Shown here: positions 19,530-31,004 of the stretch, piece after piece
How the letters are laid out: every line of letters starts with the position of its first letter
How positions within the stretch are numbered: the stretch's first letter is position 1
Assembly (NCBI RefSeq): GCF_002777965.1
Contig: NZ_NGVR01000032.1
Location: forward strand, 1-64,000
DNA from: Proteus columbae
GTDB taxonomy: Bacteria > Pseudomonadota > Gammaproteobacteria > Enterobacterales > Enterobacteriaceae
DNA length: 64,000 nucleotides
Direction: 5' to 3'
The notes under the pieces: generated by a model
The model's database searches: none
The model's input: only the letters and a program-made list of their open reading frames with translations
Told to the model about the DNA's origin: nothing
Translations under genes and position numbers: made by a program

Positions 19530-20611
19530 TAATTCAACTCAGAAAGTGCAGAAAGCTGATCCGCTTGATATTCGGTCACGATAGGCTGAATTAATGGATC
19601 TAATTTTCCTTCCATCACTTCATCTAAGCGATAAAATGTGAGGTTGATACGGTGATCAGTTACACGACCTTGTGGGAAATTATACGTTCTAATTCGGTCA
19701 GAACGGTCACCAGAGCCCAATAAATTACGACGTTCAGAAGCTTCTGCTTCTTGGCGTTTTTGCATTTCAGCCGCACGAATACGCGCACCTAATACAGACA
19801 TCGCTTTGGCTTTATTTTTGTGCTGAGAACGTTCATCCTGACATTCCACCACAATTCCTGTTGGAATATGCGTAATACGGATAGCAGAATCGGTGGTATT
19901 AACGTGCTGACCACCCGCCCCTGAAGAACGGAATGTGTCTATACGTAGGTCACTTGGACTGATTTCAGGTAATTCAGCTTCTGGCACTTCAGCTAATACG
20001 GCAACCGTACAAGCAGAGGTATGGATACGACCTTGAGATTCTGTTTCAGGAACACGTTGAACGCGGTGACCGCCTGATTCAAATTTCAATACACCATAAG
20101 CGCCATCACCAACGACTTTTGCAATGACTTCTTTATAGCCACCATGCTCACCTTCGTTAGCATTCATGACTTCAATACGCCAGCGACGCGATTCTGCATA
20201 ACGGCTATACATACGGAATAAATCACCCGCAAATAATGCCGCTTCATCTCCCCCTGTTCCTGCACGAATTTCAAGGAAACAGTTAAATTCATCATCAGGA
20301 TCTTTAGGCAGTAATAGCACTTGTAACTGCTGCTCTAAATCATCGTTTAATGCTTGTGCTTCTTTTAGCTCTTCTTGTGCCATCTCTTTCATTTCAGGAT
20401 CATCAAGCATCATTTCTGCTGCTTCGATGTCGTCTTGCACTTTTCGCCATTGGCTAAAACAAGCCGTGACGTCAGTTAATTGAGAGTATTCTTTTGAAAG
20501 CGCACGAAAACGTTCCTGAGAGGCAATAACATCGGCTTCTGACAGAAGTGCCTGAATTTCTTCATAACGCTCTTGTAGAGCTTCCAACTTAGCGACAATA
20601 GAAGGCTTCAT
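19529..20611 (-). CDS. prfA: PrfA, peptide chain release factor 1
   Basis: The 360-residue product is RF1, which ends translation at UAA and UAG. The codon-reading PxT motif is PET at 188-190 and the hydrolysis motif GGQ at 233-235 within [15 protein letters not shown]. The length is that of the E. coli protein. It lies 28 bases after hemA and is followed without a gap by prmC, whose product methylates the GGQ glutamine. Confidence 0.98.
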   Translation of the reverse strand: MKPSIVAKLEALQERYEEIQALLSEADVIASQERFRALSKEYSQLTDVTACFSQWRKVQDDIEAAEMMLDDPEMKEMAQEELKEAQALNDDLEQQLQVLLLPKDPDDEFNCFLEIRAGTGGDEAALFAGDLFRMYSRYAESRRWRIEVMNANEGEHGGYKEVIAKVVGDGAYGVLKFESGGHRVQRVPETESQGRIHTSACTVAVLAEVPEAELPEISPSDLRIDTFRSSGAGGQHVNTTDSAIRITHIPTGIVVECQDERSQHKNKAKAMSVLGARIRAAEMQKRQEAEASERRNLLGSGDRSDRIRTYNFPQGRVTDHRINLTFYRLDEVMEGKLDPLIQPIVTEYQADQLSALSELN

Positions 20612-20639
20612 TCGTAGATTAAGATCCTGTTAGACAAAG

Positions 20640-21902
20640 TTAATTATGGGTAATACCCAAACTTTCACGTAATAGATTCAGGCGTTCAATATCACCATCA
20701 CTGGCAGCCTGTTGAAGAGATTTTGTTGGTGTGTGAATAAGGCGATTCATCAATTGATGAGAGAGTTGGTGGATAACTTTTTCTGCATCCGCTCCGTTTT
20801 GTATCAATGTGATGGCTTTTTCTGTCATTTCTGCACGTAACATTTCAGCGCTGTCTCGATATTCTCGGATCGCACCCACAGCACCTTGTGCCCGAAGCCA
20901 ATCCATAAATTGTCCACTTTCTTGCTGGACAATATGTTCTGCTTGAATGGCAGCGACTTGGCGTTGTTCACGGTTATGTTGAATAATTGCTTCTAAATCA
21001 TCAACGCTATAAAGATAAACGTTATTTAGCTTTTCAACATCTTGTTCAATATCACGAGGAACGGCAATATCCACCAGCAACATTGGCTGATTACGACGTT
21101 TTTTAAGCGCCCTTTCAACCATTCCTTTACCAATAATAGGTAATGGGCTTGCCGTAGAACTAATGACAATATCAGCTTGTGCAAGGCATTCATCAATCTC
21201 TGATAATGTAATAACTTCAGCATCAACTTCATTTGCTAAACGTTGAGCACGTTCTTTGGTTCGATTAGCAATAATGATTTTTTTGACTTGATGTTCACGC
21301 AGATGACGAGCAACTAACTCTATTGTCTCGCCTGCGCCAACTAACAAAATAGTCAAAGAAGATAACGATTCAAAAATTTGACGCGCTAATGTACAAGCTG
21401 CAAAAGCGACAGAAACCGCGTTAGCGCCAATTTGTGTCTCTGTTCTCACTCTTTTCGCAACTGAAAAAGATTTCTGAAACAGACGTTCCAGCTCTGAAGA
21501 GAGCGAGTGATAGCTTTGAGAATCGGCAAAGGCTTTTTTGACTTGCCCTAAAATTTGCGGTTCACCTAATACTAGAGAATCTAAGCCACTTGCTACTCGC
21601 ATTAAATGGCTGACAGCTTGATTATCTTGATGCCAATAAACACTGCTTTTCAGTTCATTTGGCTCTATTTGGTGATATTGACATAACCAGCGAATCAGCT
21701 GTTCATGGCTATTTTCTTTGTCTTCCATACTAAGATAAAGCTCAGTACGGTTACAAGTAGACAGCACAACACCGCCTCTGACAGCGGGTTGCTGTAAGAG
21801 GTTATTTAAGGCATCACCCATGGTATCGGGAGAAAAAGAGACTTTCTCACGTAAAGCAACGGGGGCTGTTTTATGATTAATACCTAATGCTAATAACGTC
21901 AT
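20640..21902 (-). CDS. hemA: HemA, glutamyl-tRNA reductase
   Basis: The 420-residue enzyme reduces glutamyl-tRNA to glutamate-1-semialdehyde, the first step of tetrapyrrole synthesis. Cys50 in [10 protein letters not shown] is the catalytic nucleophile; the NADPH-binding segment [16 protein letters not shown] lies near residue 185-200; and the C-terminal helical dimer domain is present. It is divergent from lolB, as in other enterobacteria. In E. coli relatives its stability depends on the N-terminus and on heme; nothing in the sequence contradicts that here. Confidence 0.98.
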   Translation of the reverse strand: MTLLALGINHKTAPVALREKVSFSPDTMGDALNNLLQQPAVRGGVVLSTCNRTELYLSMEDKENSHEQLIRWLCQYHQIEPNELKSSVYWHQDNQAVSHLMRVASGLDSLVLGEPQILGQVKKAFADSQSYHSLSSELERLFQKSFSVAKRVRTETQIGANAVSVAFAACTLARQIFESLSSLTILLVGAGETIELVARHLREHQVKKIIIANRTKERAQRLANEVDAEVITLSEIDECLAQADIVISSTASPLPIIGKGMVERALKKRRNQPMLLVDIAVPRDIEQDVEKLNNVYLYSVDDLEAIIQHNREQRQVAAIQAEHIVQQESGQFMDWLRAQGAVGAIREYRDSAEMLRAEMTEKAITLIQNGADAEKVIHQLSHQLMNRLIHTPTKSLQQAASDGDIERLNLLRESLGITHN

Positions 21903-22142
21903 ATCAACTATATCGAGTTATGAATAAATACCGCCTCGCGACTTGACTTAGTGTAAACCTAAAACAGCGCATTTAGTATGGACTCTTCATTTCCGCCATT
22001 CTACTTGATGAACAGATTCAATAAAAGAGCTTACTTGAGTGATAGGAGATTTCTATACACAATTTAACGAAATATCGTTATATCATAAGGTTTATGATAC
22101 TCTTTTTTTCAACAAATAACGAATTAAAGGAATGTCTCAGCT

Positions 22143-22781
22143 ATGCGTTCACGCTTTTTTTCAACCAAACAACTCCTGCGCCTTATCCCGCTAACGGCGT
22201 TGTTGCTGAGTGCCTGTAATCTAAATCAGATAAAGACTCAAGGTTCGGCATCTGATAACGATGTGCAATGGCAAGCTCGCCAACAAGCATTAAAGAAAAT
22301 TTCACAATATGAAACCCGAGGCGCTTTTGCTTATATCGAAGATACGAGCAAAACTTATGCCCGATTTTATTGGCAAGACAGAGCGGATGAACGTTATCGC
22401 TTATTACTGACCAATCCTTTAGGCACAACAGAACTCGATTTAAATGTTATGCCTGGTGTAATTGAAGTCACAGATAATAAGGGTAAGAAATATTATAGCG
22501 ATAACCCTGCTGAGATGATCTACCAACTTACTGGTATGGTTATTCCACTCAAAAATCTGCGTGCTTGGCTTATTGGTTTACCGGGTGATGCAACTGATTT
22601 TGAGTTAGATGCTAATCACTTATTAAAATCTGTCACATTACCTGCACCTGAAGGCGATTGGATTGTGACTTACCAAGCTTATGATTCAAGTACCACCCCC
22701 AACCTGCCACAGCGCCTTGAGTTAAAACAGGGTGAACGCACTATCAAATTAAAAATGGATAACTGGGATATACAGCAATGA
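22143..22781 (+). CDS. lolB: LolB, outer-membrane lipoprotein receptor
   Basis: The 212-residue lipoprotein has a signal peptide and lipobox LLSAC with Cys25. It takes lipoproteins from the periplasmic carrier LolA and inserts them into the outer membrane. The body contains the conserved WIVTYQAYD and LPQRLEL strands. It overlaps ispE by four bases (ATGA), the common translational coupling. The gene starts 240 bases from hemA on the opposite strand. Confidence 0.94.
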   Translation: MRSRFFSTKQLLRLIPLTALLLSACNLNQIKTQGSASDNDVQWQARQQALKKISQYETRGAFAYIEDTSKTYARFYWQDRADERYRLLLTNPLGTTELDLNVMPGVIEVTDNKGKKYYSDNPAEMIYQLTGMVIPLKNLRAWLIGLPGDATDFELDANHLLKSVTLPAPEGDWIVTYQAYDSSTTPNLPQRLELKQGERTIKLKMDNWDIQQ

Positions 22782-23653
22782 CACTAAGTTGGCCTTCTCC
22801 TGCCAAATTAAATCTTTTTCTCTACATCACAGGGAAACGCCCTGATGGTTATCACAATCTGCAAACATTATTTCAGTTTTTAGATTATGGCGACACATTA
22901 ACCATTACACCTCGCGATGATACCCAGTTAACTATCTTGACGCCGATTGATGGCGTAGAAGATAAAGATAATTTAATTATTAAAGCGGCTAAATTGCTAC
23001 GTGATTATTGTCAGCAACATAATATTGCTTTGCGGTATCACGGTGCAGATATTAGTGTTGATAAAAAACTTCCTATGGGAGGTGGCTTAGGTGGAGGTTC
23101 ATCTAACGCAGCAACGACATTAATTGCACTTAACTACCATTGGCAAGCAGGATTAAGCGACGAAACCTTAGCCGAATTAGGCGTTAGTTTAGGTGCAGAT
23201 GTCCCCGTTTTTGTAAAAGGTCATGCAGCATTCGCCGAAGGCGTTGGTGAAATTTTGACCTTTGCGGCGCCAAAAGAGCAATGGTATTTGGTCGCACATC
23301 CCGGAATTTCCATTCCAACACCGACAATCTTCACAGATCCAGAATTAAAACGTAATTCTCCTATTCGCTCTCTTGGCGCATTATTAAAGGCTCCGTTCGA
23401 AAATGACTGTGAAATGATCGCAAGAAAACGTTTTCGTGAGGTTGAATATCTGCTTTCGTGGCTGTTAGAATATGCACCGTCACGCTTAACTGGGACAGGT
23501 GCCTGTGTGTTCGGTGAGTTCGACTCACAAGTTGCCGCTAGTGAAGTGTTAGTTAACGCCCCTGAGTGGGTGCATGGATTTGTAGCGCAAGGCGTCAACA
23601 TTTCTCCTCTGCATTTATTCCGCTCAAGGATACCTGTGTTATTGCACCCGTAA
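22778..23653 (+). CDS. ispE: IspE, 4-diphosphocytidyl-2-C-methyl-D-erythritol kinase
   Basis: The 291-residue GHMP kinase phosphorylates the 2-hydroxyl of CDP-methylerythritol in the MEP pathway to isoprenoids. It has the N-terminal [20 protein letters not shown] and the ATP-binding [14 protein letters not shown] (about 99-112), plus the late [12 protein letters not shown] block. It follows lolB with a four-base overlap and precedes prs by 87 bases. Confidence 0.96.
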   Translation: MTLSWPSPAKLNLFLYITGKRPDGYHNLQTLFQFLDYGDTLTITPRDDTQLTILTPIDGVEDKDNLIIKAAKLLRDYCQQHNIALRYHGADISVDKKLPMGGGLGGGSSNAATTLIALNYHWQAGLSDETLAELGVSLGADVPVFVKGHAAFAEGVGEILTFAAPKEQWYLVAHPGISIPTPTIFTDPELKRNSPIRSLGALLKAPFENDCEMIARKRFREVEYLLSWLLEYAPSRLTGTGACVFGEFDSQVAASEVLVNAPEWVHGFVAQGVNISPLHLFRSRIPVLLHP

Positions 23654-24688
<1,035 letters not shown>

Positions 24689-24723
24689 TTTGTTATAACA
24701 TTCATTGCAATTTGAGATAACTA

Positions 24724-24759
24724 AACCCGCTATAGCATTTGTTATAGCGGGTTTTTTTA
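24724..24759 (+). terminator. Terminator of prs
   Basis: AACCCGCTATA (24724-24734) pairs with TATAGCGGGTT (24743-24753), followed by a run of T. Confidence 0.93.
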
Positions 24760-24791
24760 TTGTGTTTTCTAGATTAAGAATTTTAGGCAAC

Positions 24792-24817
24792 AAAAAACCC
24801 GTTATCATTAAACGGGT
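24792..24817 (-). terminator. Terminator of ychH
   Basis: ACCCGTT (24797-24803) pairs with AACGGGT (24811-24817). On the minus strand the stem is followed by TTTTTG. It lies about 110 bases downstream of ychH. Confidence 0.75.
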
Positions 24818-24925
24818 CTATAGGTGTGTATTACAACACATAATGACAACTATTATTCACTAAACATCAGTTTCTAACTTCATTATTATTTTTATCTATT
24901 CTGATATTAATTTGTGATAACAACA

Positions 24926-25204
24926 TTATGGATAACGGTGATTGTCATGACGACGATAACGTTCATCATGGTTACGTAACCACCAATATCTTTCTGCTAT
25001 TGTTTCTCTACCACCAATACGGGCACCGACTAACCAAACCAGAGCACCGACGAAGATCCCCATTAAAGAGATATCTGATAAAAACTCAGGCAATCCTAAT
25101 GGGAAAATATGAGTAAGAAGTGTATAACCAAGACTACCGAGCATAACAATCATCCCCGTAGCCATACATAAATTACCAACTGCAAATGCATGTTTATATT
25201 TCAT
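24926..25204 (-). CDS. ychH: YchH, DUF2583 stress-related membrane protein
   Basis: The 92-residue protein has two predicted membrane helices (about residues 8-30 and 42-62) and a His/Arg-rich tail, as in E. coli YchH, which is reported to be stress-induced. The start is fixed by GGAGG six bases before the ATG. It lies between prs and pth as in E. coli. The biochemical role is unknown. Confidence 0.85.
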   Translation of the reverse strand: MKYKHAFAVGNLCMATGMIVMLGSLGYTLLTHIFPLGLPEFLSDISLMGIFVGALVWLVGARIGGRETIAERYWWLRNHDERYRRHDNHRYP

Positions 25205-25551
25205 GTTGCACCTCCAAGCGCGTCGTCAGACGATTCAACAACAAAATACATCAAATATAACCTTTCATTCTTTGCAGTTATTATAGCCATAAATACTAAG
25301 AAGTTATTGTCGAGGGGATCACATCGCTCCGAAATTTATTGACAATTCTTAACAAAAAATGTGTTTTTTTCTTTTAAAAGAAGAAAATAGCATCGGTTTT
25401 GTCATTTTCGCTCTTTTTGTTAAATCAAAAAGATAATATTTCCTCTGCTTATCATTTCAAAAAAACATTCTATGTAATCTATTTTGTGCTTCTGAGCTTA
25501 GACAGGTAAACTATGGCCTTTCTTTTAAGACGATAACAGTGAAAGGCTATT
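25205..25551. other. Intergenic region between ychH and pth
   Basis: About 350 bases between two divergent genes. It must hold promoters for both. It has long A/T runs (25355-25420). I see no open frame or strong hairpin. Confidence 0.4.
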
Positions 25552-26136
25552 GTGAGTAAAATTAAACTTATCGTCGGGTTAGCAAACCCCGGTGCAGATT
25601 ATGCCCAGACTCGCCATAATGCGGGTGCTTGGTATGTTGATTTATTGGCTCAACGTCATCAACAATCTCTAAAAGAAGAGAGTAAATTCTTTGGTTACAC
25701 CGCGCGCATTAATTTGAATGGTAATGATGTTCGATTATTAGTGCCTACCACTTTTATGAATTTAAGTGGTAAAGCGGTACAAGCAATGGCAAATTTCTAT
25801 CGTATTGAGCTTGATGAAATTTTAGTTGCACATGATGAACTCGATTTACCACCCGGTGTTGTCAAATTGAAGTTAGGTGGTGGCAATGGCGGTCATAACG
25901 GATTAAAAGATATTCAAAGTAAGTTTGCTAATAATCCGAACTTCTATCGTTTACGTATTGGTATTGGTCACCCTGGTGATAAAAATAAAGTTGTTGGCTT
26001 TGTATTAGGCAAACCACCAATGAGTGAACAAAAATTAATTGATGATGCTATTGATGAAGCACTTTCATGCACAGACATTTTAATGCGTGATGGTTATGAA
26101 AAAGCAATAAACCGCTTGCATAGCTTTAAAGCGTAA
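25552..26136 (+). CDS. pth: Pth, peptidyl-tRNA hydrolase
   Basis: The 194-residue enzyme frees tRNA from peptidyl-tRNAs that drop off the ribosome. It starts with GTG; the next residues [13 protein letters not shown] match the family start. The catalytic His22 is in TRHNAGAW, and further conserved residues are in [21 protein letters not shown] and [13 protein letters not shown]. It is followed by ychF, as usual. Confidence 0.97.
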   Translation: MSKIKLIVGLANPGADYAQTRHNAGAWYVDLLAQRHQQSLKEESKFFGYTARINLNGNDVRLLVPTTFMNLSGKAVQAMANFYRIELDEILVAHDELDLPPGVVKLKLGGGNGGHNGLKDIQSKFANNPNFYRLRIGIGHPGDKNKVVGFVLGKPPMSEQKLIDDAIDEALSCTDILMRDGYEKAINRLHSFKA

Positions 26137-26318
26137 TCATTATATTGATAAATTAAGCAATTTTAACATTCAGAGGGCACCCCTCTCTTCTTTTGTGCGA
26201 TTACTCCCTGATGATTTAATCAATCGGGGATTTGCTCTATAATAGCGCCAAATTTTTTTTAACAGCACACAACAGGAATACTCCCTCCTGTTGTTTTTAT
26301 GTGACAAGGTGAACGTTT

Positions 26319-27410
26319 ATGGGATTTAAATGTGGTATCGTCGGTCTGCCTAACGTAGGGAAATCTACACTGTTTAATGCCTTAACTAAGGCAGGTATTG
26401 AGGCAGCCAACTTCCCATTCTGTACTATTGAGCCAAATACAGGTGTTGTTCCAATGCCTGATCCTCGTTTAGATAAACTGGCTGAAATTGTTAAACCACA
26501 GCGTATTTTACCAACAACAATGGAATTTGTTGATATTGCGGGTTTAGTAAAAGGCGCATCTAAAGGTGAAGGCTTAGGTAACCAATTCCTAACAAATATT
26601 CGTGAAACTGAAGCGATTGGCCATGTGGTTCGTTGTTTTGAAAATGACAATATTATTCACGTTGCAGGTAAAGTTGATCCTGCTGAAGATATCGAAACTA
26701 TCAATACTGAACTCGCTCTTTCTGACTTAGATACCTGTGAACGTGCAATGCACCGCAATCAGAAAAAAGCAAAAGGTGGCGATAAAATTGCTAAAGCAGA
26801 AATGGAAGTGTTAGAAAAATGCTTACCACATTTAGAAAACGCAGGTATGTTACGTGCTTTAGATTTAACTGAAGAAGAAAAAGCGACTATTCGTTATTTA
26901 AGCTTCTTAACGTTAAAACCAACAATGTATATTGCAAACGTTAATGAAGATGGTTTTGAAAATAATCCTTATCTTGAAACGGTTCGCAAAATTGCTGAAG
27001 CAGAAGGCTCTGTGGTTGTTCCTGTTTGTGCTGCGATTGAAGCCGACATTGCCGAATTAGAAGATGCTGAACGTGAAGAGTTTATGCAAGATTTGGGCAT
27101 CGAAGAGCCTGGTTTAAACCGTGTTATCCGTGCAGGTTACGCATTACTGAACTTACAAACTTACTTCACTGCTGGCGTTAAAGAAGTACGTGCATGGACA
27201 ATCCCTGTAGGTGCAACAGCGCCACAAGCCGCAGGTAAAATCCACACTGACTTTGAAAAAGGTTTTATCCGTGCTCAAACTATTGCTTATAACGACTTTA
27301 TCACTTATGGCGGTGAGCAAGGTGCAAAAGAAGCCGGTAAAATGCGTGCAGAAGGTAAAGAATATATTGTTCAAGATGGCGATGTAATGAACTTCTTGTT
27401 TAACGTTTAA
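26319..27410 (+). CDS. ychF: YchF/OLA1-type GTPase/ATPase
   Basis: The 363-residue P-loop protein has [15 protein letters not shown] (residues 8-22) and a TGS-like C-terminal domain (about 280-363) with the end block [20 protein letters not shown]. YchF binds ribosomes and prefers ATP over GTP; its exact role is debated, with links to translation and the oxidative-stress response. It is downstream of pth by about 180 bases and ends with a strong terminator. Confidence 0.96.
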   Translation: MGFKCGIVGLPNVGKSTLFNALTKAGIEAANFPFCTIEPNTGVVPMPDPRLDKLAEIVKPQRILPTTMEFVDIAGLVKGASKGEGLGNQFLTNIRETEAIGHVVRCFENDNIIHVAGKVDPAEDIETINTELALSDLDTCERAMHRNQKKAKGGDKIAKAEMEVLEKCLPHLENAGMLRALDLTEEEKATIRYLSFLTLKPTMYIANVNEDGFENNPYLETVRKIAEAEGSVVVPVCAAIEADIAELEDAEREEFMQDLGIEEPGLNRVIRAGYALLNLQTYFTAGVKEVRAWTIPVGATAPQAAGKIHTDFEKGFIRAQTIAYNDFITYGGEQGAKEAGKMRAEGKEYIVQDGDVMNFLFNV

Positions 27411-27446
27411 ATATCTTAATCCCAAAAGCTACGTTTTCTTAAATAA

Positions 27447-27482
27447 AAACCCAAAAGTTGATCTCCAGCTTTTGGGTTTTTT
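27447..27482 (+). terminator. Terminator of ychF
   Basis: AAACCCAAAAG (27447-27457) pairs with CTTTTGGGTTT (27469-27479), followed by TTTT. Confidence 0.92.
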
Positions 27483-27921
27483 ATGCTTAGCTTTAAATAA
27501 TCAATTCCAATGTAACGGTATTATACTACTGAAAGCATCACCGAAATGTTCTTTTCCATACTTGTTAATATCTGAAAATAATGATTATTCAGTAGCGGAG
27601 TATGTATCTTTATATTCATAGTTAACGAATAATATCGAAGTCAATTCATCTAATTATAATTTCAACTTTAATAAAGCAACCACCATTCAAATAATTTAAA
27701 CTGTCCAATAAACTGGGAATATATAAATTTCATATAGCCTTTTTATTTTTCTTTAAATTATTTTAAAAAATACGCTTATATTAATTCTCATATAATTCAA
27801 CTATTTTACTATTAAAGAATAAAAAATCATCTTTCATTGATTCGTTTTTTATTTAATCCTCTAATCCATTAATACGCCAAGTCAATAATAACTCTATTTT
27901 AAACATACTCTAATTTTATTT
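27483..27921. other. AT-rich junction between core and accessory region
   Basis: About 440 bases without a gene. It marks the change from conserved housekeeping order to the variable metabolic region. It contains the 26-base copy of the IS-like end described separately. No transposase remnant was seen. Confidence 0.5.
27692..27717. mobile_element. Truncated copy of the IS-like terminal sequence
   Basis: 26 bases identical to 47-72 (TTTAAACTGTCCAATAAACT lies at its centre), but the outermost bases of the presumed terminal repeat are missing. It lies in a non-coding gap at a point where gene order changes, which fits a scar of transposition or of recombination between IS copies. Confidence 0.4.
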
Positions 27922-28863
27922 TTATTTATTATTCATGATAGGTCTTAACAAATCACTGTATAATTTTGCGAGAATACCATTATGCATAAATTCTTTTTTG
28001 ATCCACTGTGTCACTAACCCTGCGGCTGAATGTTGCGTTGCAAGTAGCATATTAGAATCTTGCCTTGTATTTTGAATTTTTTTCGTCACTAACACGCCAC
28101 TCTTCACATGATCTTTCACCATATAATCAGGTAAAAAACCAATCCCCTCGCCTAGAATTTGACACTGACATTTTGTATTAAAATCGGGAACTTGAATTGC
28201 TTCTTGTCCATGCAATAACCACCCCACTCGTTTATTAATAGTATGCGCCGTATCTTCAACCATAATATTAGGATATAAACGTAATTGGCTTTCAGCGAGA
28301 GGTTCTGGCATTAATGCTAATGGGTGGGTTGAGGCAATTGCAAATTCCCATCGGATTGCACCAATTTCCGTATAATCTATTCCGCCGCCATCCATTAATG
28401 TACCAGGAGCGCCAATTGCAATATCGGAATGATTGTTAATAATCGAATCCCAAACACCATTATAGACTTCTGTCTTTACGGTAATTTGACATGTTGCAAA
28501 TTGCTTTTTTAAAATTTGTAATAATTTCGCAGTATGATATGGCGTATAAAGTAACTGGTTAATACAAATGCGCACTCTAGCTTCAATACCTTGCTCAATG
28601 GAATAAATACCTTTTTTAATCAAGTGAAAATTATTCACTAAATCAGTGGCTTTTCGGTAAAAATAATACCCCGCTTCCGTCAATTCTATATTACGGGTAT
28701 CTCGAATAAAAAGAGCAACATCTAAGTAAGTTTCGATGCGCTTAATGGTATAACTCACCGCTGATGTTGTAATGCCTAACTCCTCAGCAGCCTTACTAAA
28801 ACTTGCGAATTTAGCAGCTGTTATATAGGTCAGCAAATTTTCTTCGGTAAAAATCGAATTCAT
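27922..28863 (-). CDS. LysR-family regulator, probably of the carbamoyltransferase operon
   Basis: The 313-residue protein has an N-terminal LysR winged helix (about residues 12-70, with FASFSKAAEELGITTSAVSY) and a periplasmic-binding-like effector domain. It is divergent from the ankyrin/AllHFG operon with a 589-base gap that contains three TGAGTCA boxes, so it likely controls that operon in response to its substrate or an intermediate. The effector is unknown. Confidence 0.88.
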   Translation of the reverse strand: MNSIFTEENLLTYITAAKFASFSKAAEELGITTSAVSYTIKRIETYLDVALFIRDTRNIELTEAGYYFYRKATDLVNNFHLIKKGIYSIEQGIEARVRICINQLLYTPYHTAKLLQILKKQFATCQITVKTEVYNGVWDSIINNHSDIAIGAPGTLMDGGGIDYTEIGAIRWEFAIASTHPLALMPEPLAESQLRLYPNIMVEDTAHTINKRVGWLLHGQEAIQVPDFNTKCQCQILGEGIGFLPDYMVKDHVKSGVLVTKKIQNTRQDSNMLLATQHSAAGLVTQWIKKEFMHNGILAKLYSDLLRPIMNNK

Positions 28864-29452
28864 TATCTACCTCGGTATATTCGAAAAATAAATCAATTTA
28901 AATATTTAGTGAAAATTATTTAACGGTCTTAATTTTTAGTCTTTATCCTCTTTTTACTCTCTAAAACCATCACACATTGGGCTTATTAATTACAGACTAT
29001 TTATAGCATGTAAAAAAACAGGACACCAAGACAAAAAAGCGTAAAAATTATTTAATATTATTGAGTTAAATTCCCAAAAGAGAGCCAATGTTTTTATTTA
29101 TTTTTAAAAGAAAGAGATTTAACAATTATAAAACATTTAATTTGAGGCCTATCACAGATTTGATTAAATCTAAAATGAGTCAGCCAATTAACAAAAAACA
29201 TTCAAATAAAATGGTCAAAAACCAGTCAAAATGAGTCAAAAAAAGACAAAAAATCATGCTCTAACGCACAAAAATGACTCATTATGAAATTCAATTCAAC
29301 AATAGATGGACTAATTGATGAATCAAATTTAAATGGATTCTATTTATTAATACGAGTTGTTATGATTTATCCATTATAAATAATCTTTAACTTGTCTTTA
29401 TCTATTTGGTTATGACGAATGAAATTTCAAATAACCAACAAAGGAAAATATC
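28864..29452. other. Long divergent regulatory region
   Basis: 589 bases between the LysR gene and the ankyrin gene, AT-rich, without an open frame of note. It holds the repeated TGAGTCA boxes listed separately. An AAGGAAAATATC ribosome site ends it just before the ankyrin start. Confidence 0.5.
29175..29282. promoter_or_regulatory. Three TGAGTCA boxes, candidate regulator sites
   Basis: ATGAGTCA occurs at 29175-29182 and 29231-29238, and inverted as TGACTCAT at 29275-29282. The first two are 56 bases apart and the last pair 44. Each is set in an A-rich context (AAAATGAGTCA). They lie 170-280 bases before the ankyrin gene. Whether LysR or another factor binds them is inference. Confidence 0.4.
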
Positions 29453-30058
29453 ATGACAACAAACACATTAGCGCAAGACTTTTTGAACGCAGCAGAAAAA
29501 GGACAGTTAGAAATATTAAAAAGCTGTCTTGAAAAAGGTGTCGATATTAATGTTACCAACCGACAAGGCCGTACAGCGATTATCAACGCAAGTTTGAATA
29601 AACACTATGAATGTGTTGCTTTTCTTATTAGTGCAGGTGCAGATATTAATAAACAAGACCAAACCTGCTTTAATCCTTTTTTATTAAGCTGCCTAAATAA
29701 TGATTTAACATTACTTCGCCTTGTATTACCTGCAAATCCTAATTTAGATTTATTAACCCGTTTTGGTGGTGTGGGTATTACGCCTGCCAGTGAAAAAGGT
29801 CATGTTGAAATTGTCCGTGAGTTATTAGAAAAAACAGAAATTAATGTCAACCATACTAATTTTGTCGGCTGGACTCCATTACTTGAAGCTATCGTATTAA
29901 ATGACGGTGGAGAGAAACAACAACAAATCGTTAAACTGTTATTAGAGTATGGTGCAAACCCTCATATGACAGATAAATACGGTAAAAAACCATTAGAGTT
30001 GGCAAAAGAAAAAGGCTATACCGAAATAGCTGATTTACTGATTGCCGCAGGTGCATAA
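29453..30058 (+). CDS. Ankyrin-repeat protein at the head of the operon
   Basis: The 201-residue protein consists of about five ankyrin repeats (for example QGRTAIINASLNKHYECVAF and FVGWTPLLEAI, ending KYGKKPLELAKEKGYTEIAD). No signal peptide or catalytic motif is seen. Ankyrin repeats bind other proteins. It is the first gene after the LysR divergence and lies 22 bases before the AllH-like gene, so it probably belongs to the operon, perhaps as an assembly or regulatory partner of the carbamoyltransferase. It is not part of the E. coli allantoin cluster as I know it. Confidence 0.85.
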   Translation: MTTNTLAQDFLNAAEKGQLEILKSCLEKGVDINVTNRQGRTAIINASLNKHYECVAFLISAGADINKQDQTCFNPFLLSCLNNDLTLLRLVLPANPNLDLLTRFGGVGITPASEKGHVEIVRELLEKTEINVNHTNFVGWTPLLEAIVLNDGGEKQQQIVKLLLEYGANPHMTDKYGKKPLELAKEKGYTEIADLLIAAGA

Positions 30059-30080
30059 ATCAATATAAGCAAGGAGATTT

Positions 30081-31004
30081 GTGAACAAGCACACATCTCA
30101 TCGGCAAATATTATACGGATTAACGGCTGATGCACATTTTCTTGAACTTTTACATCAGCCTCAATTATCAGGAACAATAAAACAAGTATTTAATAAAGCG
30201 ATTAATTTTTCGATTAATAATACACTTTATACTTTGCTTTGTTCACCATTAGATAATGCACCTAATAGTTGCCGAATAATAAATAAATCTTTTTCTTCTT
30301 TAAACATAAAAGAAAATGATTATATCAATATTATTGAGAATGAAATACATATTGGAAAAGGTTATTTAATTTCATTTCAATTATGTAAAAAATGGCAAAA
30401 GGAAAATATTAAATTTCACCAAGATAAATTAAACAATCATAATTATTTGTTATTTTTAAATTCACAGATAAATAAAATTGACGTTATCTTAAAAGATAGC
30501 ACACATTCTCTTTTTAATTATCAAGGAGATAATTTATTTCATCTCCAAATATCAAAAAAATTAAATACATTACGTGCTGAATTAATAAATGTATTAGTTA
30601 ATAGAGAACATAAAAATTTAGAAAAAATTATTAACCAATTTATTGGATTAGGTATTGGGCTAACTCCTTCAGGAGATGATTACCTTGTGGGGCTAATGGC
30701 ATTTTTGTTATTAGAAAAACACCCTATTCATTCTCTTTCCTCGATTTTTTATCAAGGAATTATGCAGAGCAAAATGAATACGACTCCCATTAGTGCCATC
30801 ACCTTAGAAAAGGCTCTAGAGCAAGAATATCGCGAAAATATGTATCAGCTAATACAAAGTCTAGTTGATGCACAAGAGACAAATATTTATTCACAAGTTT
30901 TAGCCATTTTAAATATCGGGTCAAGTTCAGGCAGCGACATGTTATTTGGTATTCGTGATGCACTGTTCATTACCCATTCTTTCGGAGAAAGATATGTCAA
31001 TTAA
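30081..31004 (+). CDS. AllH/YlbF-like DUF2877 subunit of a carbamoyltransferase
   Basis: The 307-residue protein starts with GTG four bases after AAGGAG. It contains LGIGLTPSGDDYLVGLMAF (about residues 190-208), the DUF2877 signature, and SSGSDMLFGIRDAL near the end. In E. coli the DUF2877 protein YlbF is AllH, one of three subunits (AllF, AllG, AllH) assigned to oxamate carbamoyltransferase, which splits oxalurate by phosphate into oxamate and carbamoyl phosphate. The gene overlaps the next one by 11 bases. The middle of the protein is unusually rich in Asn/Lys/Ile compared with its neighbours. Confidence 0.8.
   Translation: MNKHTSHRQILYGLTADAHFLELLHQPQLSGTIKQVFNKAINFSINNTLYTLLCSPLDNAPNSCRIINKSFSSLNIKENDYINIIENEIHIGKGYLISFQLCKKWQKENIKFHQDKLNNHNYLLFLNSQINKIDVILKDSTHSLFNYQGDNLFHLQISKKLNTLRAELINVLVNREHKNLEKIINQFIGLGIGLTPSGDDYLVGLMAFLLLEKHPIHSLSSIFYQGIMQSKMNTTPISAITLEKALEQEYRENMYQLIQSLVDAQETNIYSQVLAILNIGSSSGSDMLFGIRDALFITHSFGERYVN

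Noticed and set aside
23221-23601. 126-codon frame antisense to ispE
   Set aside because: Entirely inside ispE, low-complexity composition; shadow of a conserved gene.
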